NCBI GenBank assembly: GCA_033577755.1
Contig: JAVQXV010000018.1
Span: 1 to 31,668 of the forward strand
Source of the DNA: JANWXR01 sp033577755
GTDB taxonomy: Bacteria; Chloroflexota; Anaerolineae; Anaerolineales; UBA6663
Reading direction: 5' to 3'
Length of the DNA: 31,668 nucleotides
Shown: positions 15,418-23,090 of the stretch, piece by piece
How the letters are laid out: each line of letters starts with the position of its first letter
Position numbering within the stretch: position 1 is the first letter of the stretch
Notes under the pieces: model-generated
Databases searched by the model: none
What the model was told of the DNA's origin: nothing
Seen by the model: the letters and a program-made list of their open reading frames with translations, nothing else
Program-made: the position numbers and the translations under genes

Positions 15418-16740
15418 CTAATCCAGCTCGCGCGGGTCGGTGATCACGCCGGTGACCGCGCTGGCCGCCACCACCGCCGGGCTGGCAAGATAGATTTCTG
15501 CTTCGGGCTGACCCATGCGGCCCTTGAAGTTGCGATTGGCCGAGGAGATACAGACCTCGCCCGGCGCGAGCACACCCATGTGGTTGCCCATGCATGGCCC
15601 GCAGCCCGGCGTGCCGAACATCGCGCCGGCCTCCAGTAACGTCTGCACATAGCCGCGCCGCACCGCCTCGCGATAGACCTCCGCCGAGGCCGGGACGATC
15701 AGCAGCCGTGCACCTGCCGCGACCCGTTTGCCCCGAATCACCTCCGCCGCCAGCGCCAGGTCTTCCAGCCGCCCGTTCGTGCAGGTGCCGATGAAGGCCT
15801 GATGGATGCGCGTGCCGCGAACCGCCGATAGCGGCTGTGTGTTGTCCACCGTATGCGGGCAGGACACCGTCAGCTCTATGGTTGAGCAATCAATGACGTG
15901 CGTCGCCACATAGTTCGCGTCCGCGTCGGGATAAATTGCGTTGGCCTGGATTTCGGATTTCTGATTTTGGATTTCTGATTGCAGGTCAATGCTACGCAAT
16001 GCGCTGTACGCCCTACGAACTCTTCTCTCGGCCAGATATTGAAAAACAGACTCGTCCGGCGGCAGATAGGCGTTCTTGGCGCCGAACTCGGCCATCATGT
16101 TGGGGATGACCATGCGGCTTTCAAGCGAGAAGGTAGCCAGCGCCGGCCCGTCGAACTCCACCGAGAGATACAGCCCGCCGTCTGCGCCGAACTTGCCGAT
16201 GAGGTGCAGGCACAGGTCTTTGGTGGTGATGCCTTTGCCAAGTGTACCGGTCAGCGTGAACTTGATGGTCTCCGGCACGCGCAGCCATAACTCGCCGGTT
16301 GCCCACAGCACGGCCACCTCGGTGCGGCCCACACCCGCCCCGAAGGCGCCCAGCCAGCCGAAGTGCGGCGTGTGCGAGTCCGCGCCGAGGATCAGCTGCC
16401 CCGGCAGGACGAGGGCCTCCTCGCTCAACACCTGATGGCAGATGCCGCGCCCGGCCTCGAAGAAGTGGCGCACGCCGTAGCGCGCGACGAACTCGCGCAC
16501 CTCGGCGTGGTTGCGCGCGTGCTGGGCAGTAGGCGCCGGCACGGCATGGTCGAGCGTGATGGCGAGCTTTTCCGGGATGGCCAGGTCCGCGACGCCGATG
16601 CTTTTGAAGATTCGGTAGATGGCGGCGGTGTTGTCGTGCGAGAGTACGAGGTCCGGGCGCGCATCCACCACTTGCCCGGCCACCGTCTCGCTTAACCCGG
16701 CGGCGCGGGCCAGCGCTTTTTCCGCGAAGGTTTTGCCCAT
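15418..16740 (-). CDS. lysT: Homoaconitase large subunit
   Basis: Iron-sulfur subunit of homoaconitase (homocitrate to homoisocitrate). Its 440 residues fit the short archaeal/Thermus-type LysT/LeuC group. The 4Fe-4S ligands are C320 in FIGTCTNGR and C380/C383 in GTPGCGPCMGN; GADSHTPHFGWLGAFGAGVG starts near residue 119. CTNGR and CGPCMG separate it from the LeuC at 264-1664. Residues 251-266 (IDLQSEIQNQKSEIQA) are encoded by a heptad repeat tract and are not expected in the family; they fall between the first three domains and the region carrying the cluster ligands. It probably works with LysU despite the flotillin gene between them. Confidence 0.9.
   Translation of the reverse strand: MGKTFAEKALARAAGLSETVAGQVVDARPDLVLSHDNTAAIYRIFKSIGVADLAIPEKLAITLDHAVPAPTAQHARNHAEVREFVARYGVRHFFEAGRGICHQVLSEEALVLPGQLILGADSHTPHFGWLGAFGAGVGRTEVAVLWATGELWLRVPETIKFTLTGTLGKGITTKDLCLHLIGKFGADGGLYLSVEFDGPALATFSLESRMVIPNMMAEFGAKNAYLPPDESVFQYLAERRVRRAYSALRSIDLQSEIQNQKSEIQANAIYPDADANYVATHVIDCSTIELTVSCPHTVDNTQPLSAVRGTRIHQAFIGTCTNGRLEDLALAAEVIRGKRVAAGARLLIVPASAEVYREAVRRGYVQTLLEAGAMFGTPGCGPCMGNHMGVLAPGEVCISSANRNFKGRMGQPEAEIYLASPAVVAASAVTGVITDPRELD
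15949..15984. repeat. Heptad tract inside lysT
   Basis: Five consecutive 7-bp words: GATTTCG, GATTTCT, GATTTTG, GATTTCT, GATTGCA. They are translated in frame on the minus strand as the non-conserved segment SEIQNQKSEI of LysT. Same word family as the leuC-leuD, hicd and lysJ tracts. Confidence 0.85.
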
Positions 16741-16746
16741 AGAGGT

Positions 16747-16800
16747 TTCTCTCGCGAAGTGCGCAAAGGTCGCAAAGCGTTAGCGTGCTTGGCGAGAGCC
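16747..16800. repeat. GCGCAAAG-type word tract between hcs and lysT
   Basis: The 60-bp spacer contains the degenerate words tcgcgaag, tgcgcaaa, ggtcgcaa, agcgttag. A shorter relative (gacgcaaaaggcgcaaacc) lies in the leuB-pheA spacer near 5128-5146. Unit length is less regular than in the other tracts. Confidence 0.45.
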
Positions 16801-18120
16801 TTAACTCCCTCTCCCATTCACCGTTATCCCCGGCGTGCCCTGCGCACGCGAGCGGGCCGGCCTGGAATCCAGCCGTTGCACCACCGGATGGCGCGTCTCC
16901 GGCAGCGCCAGTCGCGCCAGGCCGAATTCGCGCTCGGCCAGCTCGAGCAGCACCTGCTCCGGCGAGACGTCCGGCGCGAGTCGGTACACGCGCTCTTTGA
17001 AGGCTGCCGTAATCTCTTTTGCCTGCATCTCGGTGATTTGGAAGTAGCGAATCTCGCGCAGGAAGTAGTGGATGACGTTCCAGCCGGAGAGGGGGCCGAG
17101 CAGCAGTTCACTCTCGGTGACTCCGAACTGGTCGAGCGGGTGGGCCTCGTACGCCGAAGGGTCGTGCAACACAGCGTTTTGATGGACGCCGGCGGTGTGG
17201 GTTCGGTTGGTCAGGCTCACCGGCTCGGTGGGCGGCACCAGCATCTTGAGCTTATCGGCCAGCAGCACATTCAGCGGATAGGAGCCGCGTAGGTGATAGC
17301 CCTCCAGCCGGTCGTACTCGCGGTCCACGTGCAGGTTGAAGAGCAAGGCGGTGAGCGAGGTAATGCCCGACCGTTCGCCGATGCCGAGGATGGTGGTGTC
17401 GAGGTAGCGCACGCCTGCGCGGACGGCGGCCAGCGCGTTGATGAGCGCGAAGCCACGGTCGTTGTGGAAGTGCCCTTCCAGCTCCATGCCGGGATAGCGC
17501 GCGCGCAGCGCGGCAACGCGCTGGGCGATGGTCATCGGCGTGGCCACGCCCACCGTGTCCGGCATCCCCAGCCGGTCTACCAGCGGCGCAATCTCGTCGT
17601 ACACCCGGAAGAGTTCGGCCTCGCGCGTGCGGAAGGCGTCCTCGCCCGAAAAGCGCAGGACGAGGTGCGGATAGTTGCGACGCACGTCCTCGATGAGGAC
17701 ACGTGCCTCGCGCACGATGGCGTCGAGGTCGCGCCCATGGTTGAAGGCCCGCGACTCTGCCGAGGTGCCGATGTAAAAATGCAGGCCGTCGGCCCCGGCC
17801 TCGATGGCGGCCTCCACGTCGCGCGGATGGCAGCGCACATGCGCGCACAGAAAGGTGTAGCCTTTTTGCGTGATGAGCGAATCGCGCACCGCCCGCAGCG
17901 CCGCCCAGTCCTCACACTCCTGCGGGCTGACCACAGGCGAGAACAGCTCGATGAACTTCACACCGTAGATGATGAGCGCGCGCAAAATCTCTTCTTTATC
18001 GGTCCGCGTGAAGAAATACTTGTGGTGGTCGTGGAGCAGCGAGGTCTGCTGACCTTCGCGCAGCGTGGTGTCCACGATTTCGAGGGCACGGGGTGTGTAG
18101 TTCGAGAAGTGGCTCATCAT
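16801..18120 (-). CDS. Homocitrate synthase
   Basis: Condenses 2-oxoglutarate with acetyl-CoA to homocitrate, the committed step of the pathway. The DRE-TIM barrel begins EIVDTTLREGQQTSLLHDHH and contains the metal-binding EGHFHNDRGFALIN near residue 215; THTAGVHQNAVLHDP lies near 305. DTTLREGQQT is the homocitrate synthase signature, distinct from DTTLRDGTQREG of the CimA at 2413-3969. At 439 residues it is longer than the roughly 375-residue Thermus enzyme, with an extra C-terminal portion rich in Arg/Pro at its end. Two adjacent ATG codons (18120 and 18117) can serve as start; neither has a Shine-Dalgarno sequence. Lysine feedback inhibition is known for this family. Often named hcs or lysS. 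Confidence 0.85.
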   Translation of the reverse strand: MMSHFSNYTPRALEIVDTTLREGQQTSLLHDHHKYFFTRTDKEEILRALIIYGVKFIELFSPVVSPQECEDWAALRAVRDSLITQKGYTFLCAHVRCHPRDVEAAIEAGADGLHFYIGTSAESRAFNHGRDLDAIVREARVLIEDVRRNYPHLVLRFSGEDAFRTREAELFRVYDEIAPLVDRLGMPDTVGVATPMTIAQRVAALRARYPGMELEGHFHNDRGFALINALAAVRAGVRYLDTTILGIGERSGITSLTALLFNLHVDREYDRLEGYHLRGSYPLNVLLADKLKMLVPPTEPVSLTNRTHTAGVHQNAVLHDPSAYEAHPLDQFGVTESELLLGPLSGWNVIHYFLREIRYFQITEMQAKEITAAFKERVYRLAPDVSPEQVLLELAEREFGLARLALPETRHPVVQRLDSRPARSRAQGTPGITVNGRGS

Positions 18121-18179
18121 AGCAATTTGATGGGTTGATAGGGTGACGCGGTGACTCTCCTTTTCAGCCGGTCACCTCA
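18121..18179. repeat. Octad tract with inverted arm between lysJ and hcs
   Basis: Period-8 words ATTTGATG, GGTTGATA, GGGTGACG, CGGTGACT are followed by the inverse GGTCACCTCATCAC. GGTGAC and GTCACC can pair. It fills the spacer from the hcs start to the lysJ stop. Confidence 0.65.
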
Positions 18180-19376
18180 TCACTCCAACTCAGCAACGGC
18201 GGCTTTCACGGGCAGCGGCTGGGTCAGCACCGCCTCCACAGCTTCGGCGACGCGCGCCAGCTGGGCCTGCGAGATGACGAGCGGCGGCAGGAAGCGCATC
18301 ACCGTCAGGCCGGCGGGCAAGGCGAGCACGCGATGTTCGAGCATCAACGCCTGTAGATGCGGCGTCACCTTTTGTTTCAGCTCAATCCCGACCATCAGGC
18401 CCCGCCCCCGTACCTCGCGGATGAGCGGCGATTGGATTTGCGATAGCCGTCCGATAAACCACGCGCCCAACTCGGCGGCGCGCTCGGCCAGCCGCTCGCT
18501 TTCGAGGTAGCCGATGGCGGCGAGCGCAGCGGCGCAGGCCAGCGGGTTGCCGCCGAACGTCGAGCCGTGCACCTGCGGCGCGAGCCGGCCTACGCGCTCG
18601 TTGAAGACCACCGCCCCCATCGGCAGCCCGCCGGCGATGGATTTGGCCAGGCAAAGCATATCCGGCTCCAGGCCATGGTGCGCGCTGGCGAACATCGCCC
18701 CGGTGCGCCCGAAGCCCGTCTGCACTTCGTCGAGGATGAGCAGCGCGCCGCGTTCGCGGCACAGCCGTTGCGCGCCGAGCAGGAACTCCGCCGTGCCGGG
18801 CCGCACGCCGCCCTCGCCCTGAATCACCTCCAACACCACTGCGGCGGTTTTCTCAGTAACGGCGGCCTCCAGCGCGGCGAGGTCGTTGTACGGGATGTGG
18901 GTGAAGTCGGGGACGAGCGGCTCGAACGGCTCGCGGTACTTCTTCTCCCATGTGGCCGAGAGGGCGCCCATGGTGCGGCCGTGAAAGCCGCGCATGGCGG
19001 CGATGATCTGGCGGCGGCCGGTCTGGGCGCGTGCGAACTTGAACGCCGCCTCGTTGGCCTCCGCGCCGGAGTTGCACAGGAAGACGTAGCGCATCTCGCC
19101 GGGCGCGATGCTCACCAGCTTCTCCATCAGCGCCGCACGCTTGTCGTTGTAAAACATCTCCGGCACCGAGATGATGGTGCGGGCCTGTTCGGCGATGGCC
19201 GCTGCGACGGCGGGGTTGGCGTGTCCGAGGTTGCCGGCGCCCTGCCCACCGACGCAGTCTATGTACTCATTGCCGTCGCTGTCCCACACCGTTGCGCCCT
19301 CGCCGCGCACGATGGCGAGGGGACGTTTGGTGTACAGGCCGGAGGTGAAGCGGGACTCAAGGTCTTGAATGCTCAT
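18180..19376 (-). CDS. lysJ: [LysW]-aminoadipate semialdehyde / lysine aminotransferase
   Basis: PLP-dependent class III aminotransferase (acetylornithine transaminase family) that aminates LysW-bound aminoadipate semialdehyde to LysW-lysine. At 398 residues it matches LysJ. It shows CVGGQGAGNLGHANP, CNSGAEANEAAFKFAR (phosphate binding), the PLP-contact D216 in LILDEVQTGFGRTG, the Schiff-base lysine K245 in CLAKSIAGGLPMGA, and GSTFGGNPLACAAALA. In related organisms it also acts on LysW-glutamate semialdehyde for arginine. Its ATG overlaps the stop of the four-helix-bundle gene by ATGA. Confidence 0.92.
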   Translation of the reverse strand: MSIQDLESRFTSGLYTKRPLAIVRGEGATVWDSDGNEYIDCVGGQGAGNLGHANPAVAAAIAEQARTIISVPEMFYNDKRAALMEKLVSIAPGEMRYVFLCNSGAEANEAAFKFARAQTGRRQIIAAMRGFHGRTMGALSATWEKKYREPFEPLVPDFTHIPYNDLAALEAAVTEKTAAVVLEVIQGEGGVRPGTAEFLLGAQRLCRERGALLILDEVQTGFGRTGAMFASAHHGLEPDMLCLAKSIAGGLPMGAVVFNERVGRLAPQVHGSTFGGNPLACAAALAAIGYLESERLAERAAELGAWFIGRLSQIQSPLIREVRGRGLMVGIELKQKVTPHLQALMLEHRVLALPAGLTVMRFLPPLVISQAQLARVAEAVEAVLTQPLPVKAAVAELE

Positions 19377-19768
19377 GAATTTCTGATTTGTGATTTCTGA
19401 TTGCGGATTGCGCGTTTGAGATTGCGTTTTGCGGTGCGCGACGTGGCGGTGAGGATCGCCACAATCTCATCACCCTCTTTCATCAGGCTGGCCAAACGTT
19501 TTTGCGGCATGAGGCCGGCATCCACAATCAGCTCCAGCCAATACAGGGACTCGTCCACTTCTTCAATGGCGACGTCCACTTTCGAAACGAAGTCTTTCCC
19601 TGATCTCCCTCGACAGGCTGACCGGTAATTTGCTCCGACCGATGTACCGGACCGTACAAGTTGTCGGGCTAACATATCGCCGGTGCGGGGCTTGGGTAAC
19701 GCTTCGACGACTTTGATGCAGCGCAGGCCGAAAGCTTTGGTGCGCTGTTTGAGTTCCTCGGGCGTCAT
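19373..19768 (-). CDS. Four-helix-bundle protein (S23/IVP family)
   Basis: A 131-residue protein of the small four-helix-bundle family first known from ORFs in 23S rRNA intervening sequences and related to the Avd accessory protein of diversity-generating retroelements. Family features: a central RSGTSVGANYRSACRGRS motif, then FVSKVDVAIEEVDESLYWLELI and a C-terminal helix. The tail KRAIRNQKSQIRNS is encoded by a heptad tract. The start at 19768 has a GGAGG ribosome-binding site at 19773-19777. It sits between lysZ and lysJ, overlaps lysJ by 4 bp, and is bracketed by word tracts in opposite orientation (19378-19433 and 19810-19846). Its cellular role is unknown; it is not a known lysine enzyme. 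Confidence 0.88.
   Translation of the reverse strand: MTPEELKQRTKAFGLRCIKVVEALPKPRTGDMLARQLVRSGTSVGANYRSACRGRSGKDFVSKVDVAIEEVDESLYWLELIVDAGLMPQKRLASLMKEGDEIVAILTATSRTAKRNLKRAIRNQKSQIRNS
19378..19433. repeat. Heptad tract at 3' end of four-helix-bundle gene
   Basis: Plus-strand words GATTTGT, GATTTCT, GATTGCG, GATTGCG, CGTTTGA, GATTGCG. The tract encodes the C-terminus of the four-helix-bundle protein and ends next to the lysJ ATG. Confidence 0.8.
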
Positions 19769-19809
19769 GTTGCCTCCGTCTGACGAAGTGGGTGAATGTG
19801 TAGAGCCTA

Positions 19810-19846
19810 CAATCAGAAATCAGCAATCAAAAATCAGGAAATCACG
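19810..19846. repeat. Heptad tract between lysZ and four-helix-bundle gene
   Basis: Plus-strand words AATCAGA, AATCAGC, AATCAAA, AATCAGG, AAATCAC, the inverse of the words at 19378-19433. The lysZ stop codon lies inside it. Confidence 0.8.
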
Positions 19847-20643
19847 GTGCCCTGTCCGGCCAGCGCATTCGCAATCGGCGTCGCCACGCGTCCATCGGCG
19901 AAGACGACCTTGGGCACGCCGAGCTGTATGGCCTCGCTCGCGCCGAGCACCTTTTTCTTCATGCGGCCCTCGGCAAAGTCAAGCGACTGCTCGATCTTGT
20001 CCTTGTCAATGTGCGTGATGAGTGTGCTCTCATCGGGGAAGTGGCGCAGCAGGCCCGGCACGTTGGTGAGGACGATGAGCTGCTCGGCGCGTATTGCACC
20101 CGCCACCATCGCCGCCGCCCGGTCGGCATCCACGTTCAGCGCCTCGCCCTCGGGCGAGATGGCCAGCGGCGCGATGACGGGCGTGTACCCCAGCTCCACC
20201 AGCCGGGTCAGCAGCGCGCCGTCTACGCTCTCGATTTTGCCCGTGTAATCGTCGCGCAGCATGCGCTGTTTGCCGGTCTGCGGGTCAATGATGCGGATGG
20301 CGTCCTTGCGCTTCGCCACCATCATGCGCCCATCCACGCCGGAGAGGCTGAAGGCGTTGACGCCCAGCTTTTGCAGCCGTTCGGTGATGAGGGTGCTGAT
20401 TTTGCCTGTCGTCACCATGGCGAAGATTTCGAGCGTCTGCCGGTCGGTGTAGCGCGAGGTGAAGCCGCTCGGCGAAGTGACCATGCGAGGCGGGTGGCCG
20501 AGCCGCTCCGAAATCGTGTTCGTCTCATCCGAACCGCCATGCACGACGACGAACTTGTGCCCTGACTTGATGTGCGCCGCGATGTCCGCCGTCACCGCTT
20601 CGAAATTGAGTCCGCTCGCTCCGCCGATTTTGATGACAATCAT
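19834..20643 (-). CDS. lysZ: [LysW]-aminoadipate kinase
   Basis: Phosphorylates the side-chain carboxylate of LysW-bound aminoadipate; homologous to acetylglutamate kinase. At 269 residues it fits LysZ. Amino-acid-kinase motifs: VIKIGGASG at the N-terminus, FVVVHGGSDETN near residue 32, GVDGRMMVAKRKD near 103, and a C-terminal GMKKK-like EGRMKKKVLGASEAI segment. In related organisms it can also use LysW-glutamate for arginine. The start at 20643 (MIVIKIGGASG) follows an octad tract; no Shine-Dalgarno sequence is seen. Confidence 0.92.
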   Translation of the reverse strand: MIVIKIGGASGLNFEAVTADIAAHIKSGHKFVVVHGGSDETNTISERLGHPPRMVTSPSGFTSRYTDRQTLEIFAMVTTGKISTLITERLQKLGVNAFSLSGVDGRMMVAKRKDAIRIIDPQTGKQRMLRDDYTGKIESVDGALLTRLVELGYTPVIAPLAISPEGEALNVDADRAAAMVAGAIRAEQLIVLTNVPGLLRHFPDESTLITHIDKDKIEQSLDFAEGRMKKKVLGASEAIQLGVPKVVFADGRVATPIANALAGQGTVIS

Positions 20644-20710
20644 TGGGTTATTTGGTGATGAGTCATTGAATCAATCGAACAATGACCCAATGAAACAATG
20701 AGTCAATGAC
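20644..20710. repeat. Octad tract between lysY and lysZ
   Basis: Period-8 words GAACAATG, ACCCAATG, AAACAATG, AGTCAATG preceded by the inverse AGTCATTG, so a short hairpin is possible. The tract fills the 66-bp spacer exactly from the lysZ start to the lysY stop. Confidence 0.75.
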
Positions 20711-21750
20711 TAGATCGGATGCAGCCCCGGAAACTCCAGCCCCGCCGTCTCCTCGAAGCCGCACATGATGTTCATGGCCTGCACCGCCGAGCCGGATGCT
20801 CCCTTCATCAGGTTGTCAATCGCCGCCAGCGCCACCACGCGGTTGCTTGCCGGGTCCAGCTCGAAGCCCACATCGGCGTAGTTGCTGCCGGCCAGAATCT
20901 TCGGGTCGGGGACGCGGTGAATGCCCGTCCGGTCTTTGACGATGCGCACAAACGGCTCCGCGTTGTAAGCTGCGCGGAAGGCTTTCCACAAATCCTTCTC
21001 GGTCGTCCCCGGCCTGACGAAGCAGTGCGCCGCAGCCAGCACGCCGCGCACCAAATCCACCGCCGTCATCGTCAGATGCACGTTGCTCAGGCCGAGTTCC
21101 TGAATCACCTCCGCCGTGTGGCGATGGCCGGTCGGTGCGTAGGTGCGCACGCTGTGGCTCTTTTCAGGGTGGTGCGATCCGGCGTTCACCGTCGCGCCGC
21201 CCTCCGACGAGCCGGTCTTGATATCCACAATGATGGGCTTTTCAGGGTCAAGCAGGCCGGCGCGCACCAGCGGCAGCAGCGCCAGGTTGGCGGCGGTCGC
21301 GTTGCAGCCCACACCGCTGATGTAGCGGGCGGTCTTCATCGCCTCGCGTTGCAGCTCGGGCAGGCCGTACACGAACTGACCAAGGTACTGCGGCGCGCTG
21401 TGGTCTTCGCCATACCACTGCCGGTAGAGCGCCGCGTCACGCAGCCGGAAGTCGGCGGAGAGGTCTACGATCTTCGGCGCCAGCTTCAGGTAGTGTTCGA
21501 TGTTCTTCTGGCTTTCGCCGTGGGGCAGGGCGAGGAACAACACGTCGCACGGTTGCAGGGCCTGCCGGCTGACGAACTTTAACTGGGTGCGCTTGCGCAG
21601 GTTGGGATGATGCTGAAAGACGTACTCGCCCGCTTTGCTTTCCGAGGTGGCCTGAGCGACCTCGACGTGCGGGTGAAAGAGCAGCAGCCGCAACAGCTCG
21701 CCGCCGGTGTAGCCGGATGCGCCGACGATGGAGACCCTGAGCTTCGTCAT
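20710..21750 (-). CDS. lysY: [LysW]-aminoadipyl phosphate reductase
   Basis: NADPH-dependent reductase producing LysW-aminoadipate semialdehyde; homologous to ArgC. The 346-residue form starts MTKLRVSIVGASGYTGGELLRLL, a complete nucleotide-binding motif. The catalytic cysteine is in ISGVGCNATAANLALLPL near residue 155, and the catalytic His near 220 is in PTGHRHTAEV. The reading frame stays open 52 codons upstream to 21906 and would overlap lysX, but that part has no family resemblance, so the ATG at 21750 is chosen, 73 bp downstream of the lysX stop. This is one of the few spacers in the cluster without a clear word tract. Confidence 0.92.
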   Translation of the reverse strand: MTKLRVSIVGASGYTGGELLRLLLFHPHVEVAQATSESKAGEYVFQHHPNLRKRTQLKFVSRQALQPCDVLFLALPHGESQKNIEHYLKLAPKIVDLSADFRLRDAALYRQWYGEDHSAPQYLGQFVYGLPELQREAMKTARYISGVGCNATAANLALLPLVRAGLLDPEKPIIVDIKTGSSEGGATVNAGSHHPEKSHSVRTYAPTGHRHTAEVIQELGLSNVHLTMTAVDLVRGVLAAAHCFVRPGTTEKDLWKAFRAAYNAEPFVRIVKDRTGIHRVPDPKILAGSNYADVGFELDPASNRVVALAAIDNLMKGASGSAVQAMNIMCGFEETAGLEFPGLHPI

Positions 21751-21823
21751 CAATCGTTCTCTTGCAGAGCCTGCCGGGGACGCCCAAAAAGTTTTTGTGC
21801 ACTTCGAGTACTTGGCGGGAGGA

Positions 21824-22723
21824 TCATGCCGGGAACTCGCGCGGCACCGGCCGGTAACGCTCCTTGAACTCCGCTTTGCGCCGGCCCACTTCCAGCGTGT
21901 AGTCAATGATGATGCCGGGAATGTCCACGCCGGTGGCCGGCACGGTGGAATGAAATTCCATCGTATGATTGATTTCGTTCACCAGCAGGCCGCGGTCGCG
22001 GTCCTCCAGCAGGTCAATCGCCAGCACGCCGCCGCCCACTGCCTGCGCGGCCCGGATGCAGATGTCATTCAGCGCCGGCGTCACCGGGCACACCGTCGCT
22101 TTGCCGCCGCGCGCTGTGTTGGTGATCCAGTGAGACGAGTGACGGTAGATGGCGCAGATCGTTTGGTCGCCGACGACAAAGGCGCGAATGTCACGGCCCG
22201 GCTTCTTCACGTATTCCTGGATGTAGAAGATGTTCTGCTGGTAATTGCCGAGCGCTACCCGATGCTCGAGCACGGCCTCGGCGGCGTCGCGGTCATTGAT
22301 CTTGGCAACCATCCGCCCCCACGAGCCGATAACGGGCTTGAGCACCACCGGGAAGCCCAGGTCTTCCATCGCCTCGATGGCGCTCTCCGGCGTGAAGGCC
22401 ACGCGTAGGTGCGGCTGCGGCACGCCCGCCTTCTTCAACGCCGCCGAAGTCCACAGCTTGTCGCCGCAGGTATCGGCCACGTTGGCGGTATTGACGGTGG
22501 GGATGCCCCAGGCGTTGAGTATCTTGCAAGCATACAGTCCGCGCCCGTAGGAGATGCTACGCTCCAGCACAACGTCATACTTCTCCCACTCGCCGGGGTC
22601 TTCGACCGAAAATTTGACCTCGCGGTCATCCAGCCGGTCGTAGTCCACGCCGCGCTTTTCGAGCGCTTCGAACAGCCACTTCTCCTCCACGCGCAGCCGG
22701 GAGTACAGGACGCCGACCTTCAT
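21824..22723 (-). CDS. lysX: Alpha-aminoadipate-LysW ligase
   Basis: ATP-grasp ligase of the RimK family that joins the amino group of alpha-aminoadipate to the C-terminal glutamate of LysW. Its 299 residues are slightly more than the roughly 280 of Thermus LysX. Seen motifs: GDKLWTSAALKKAGVPQP, the ATP-binding KPVIGSWGRMVAKI near residue 128, QEYVKKPGRDIRAFVVGD near 168, the substrate-side NTARGGKATVCPV near 200, and the metal-binding NEINHTMEFHSTVPATG near 245. It is second in the cluster, 168 bp after lysW. Whether it also accepts glutamate (ArgX-like) cannot be decided from what I see. Confidence 0.93.
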   Translation of the reverse strand: MKVGVLYSRLRVEEKWLFEALEKRGVDYDRLDDREVKFSVEDPGEWEKYDVVLERSISYGRGLYACKILNAWGIPTVNTANVADTCGDKLWTSAALKKAGVPQPHLRVAFTPESAIEAMEDLGFPVVLKPVIGSWGRMVAKINDRDAAEAVLEHRVALGNYQQNIFYIQEYVKKPGRDIRAFVVGDQTICAIYRHSSHWITNTARGGKATVCPVTPALNDICIRAAQAVGGGVLAIDLLEDRDRGLLVNEINHTMEFHSTVPATGVDIPGIIIDYTLEVGRRKAEFKERYRPVPREFPA

Positions 22724-22727
22724 GTGT

Positions 22728-22890
22728 GTTTATCGAGTAGTCAAGTAGTCGAGTGGTCAAGTGGTCAAATCGTCGAATAGTCAAGTGGTCGAGTCTTCAC
22801 GCGCCAGGCGACCAACGGTTCGCAAAATTGACAGACCACAAGACGACTGGACTACAAGACCACCAGACCAAATGACCCAATAACCAAATG
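22728..22890. repeat. Two-armed octad tract between lysW and lysX
   Basis: First arm: about eight period-8 words (AGTCAAGT, AGTCGAGT, GGTCAAGT, GGTCAAAT, CGTCGAAT, AGTCAAGT, GGTCGAGT). After a unique centre near 22797-22830 comes a second arm (AGACCACA, AGACGACT, GGACTACA, AGACCACC, AGACCAAA, TGACCCAA, TAACCAAA) of roughly complementary words. The RNA could form a long imperfect hairpin directly after the lysW coding region. Confidence 0.8.
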
Positions 22891-22891
22891 A

Positions 22892-23071
22892 TTATTCGCC
22901 CCAGTCTTCGGCTTCCTGCGGGGCCAGGGCGAGCTGCACCGGCGCGAGGGCGATTACTTCCAGGTCAATACCGCAGTCGGGGCAGACGACGATTTCGCCC
23001 TCCATGACGTTGTTCAACGAGAGCGAGCCTTCACACTCGGGGCAGGTGGCGGTGGCGGTTACAGTGGTCAT
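22892..23071 (-). CDS. lysW: Amino-group carrier protein LysW
   Basis: A 59-residue acidic carrier protein whose C-terminal glutamate is ligated to aminoadipate and protects its amino group through kinase, reductase and aminotransferase steps. Key features are a zinc-ribbon made by CPEC (10-13) and CPDC (30-33) and the diagnostic C-terminal EDWGE, the substrate attachment site. The start at 23071 is set by AAAGGAG about 10 bp upstream and by family length (about 54 residues). The frame is open further upstream to 23356, but that part crosses the attenuator hairpin and resembles nothing. It is the first gene of the cluster, behind the attenuator at 23091-23244. Confidence 0.96.
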   Translation of the reverse strand: MTTVTATATCPECEGSLSLNNVMEGEIVVCPDCGIDLEVIALAPVQLALAPQEAEDWGE

Positions 23072-23090
23072 CACAACGTTCTCCTTTATG

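Noticed and set aside
21751..21906. 52-residue N-terminal extension of lysY
   Set aside because: It overlaps lysX and has no family resemblance; MTKLRVSIVGASGYTG is the normal N-terminus.
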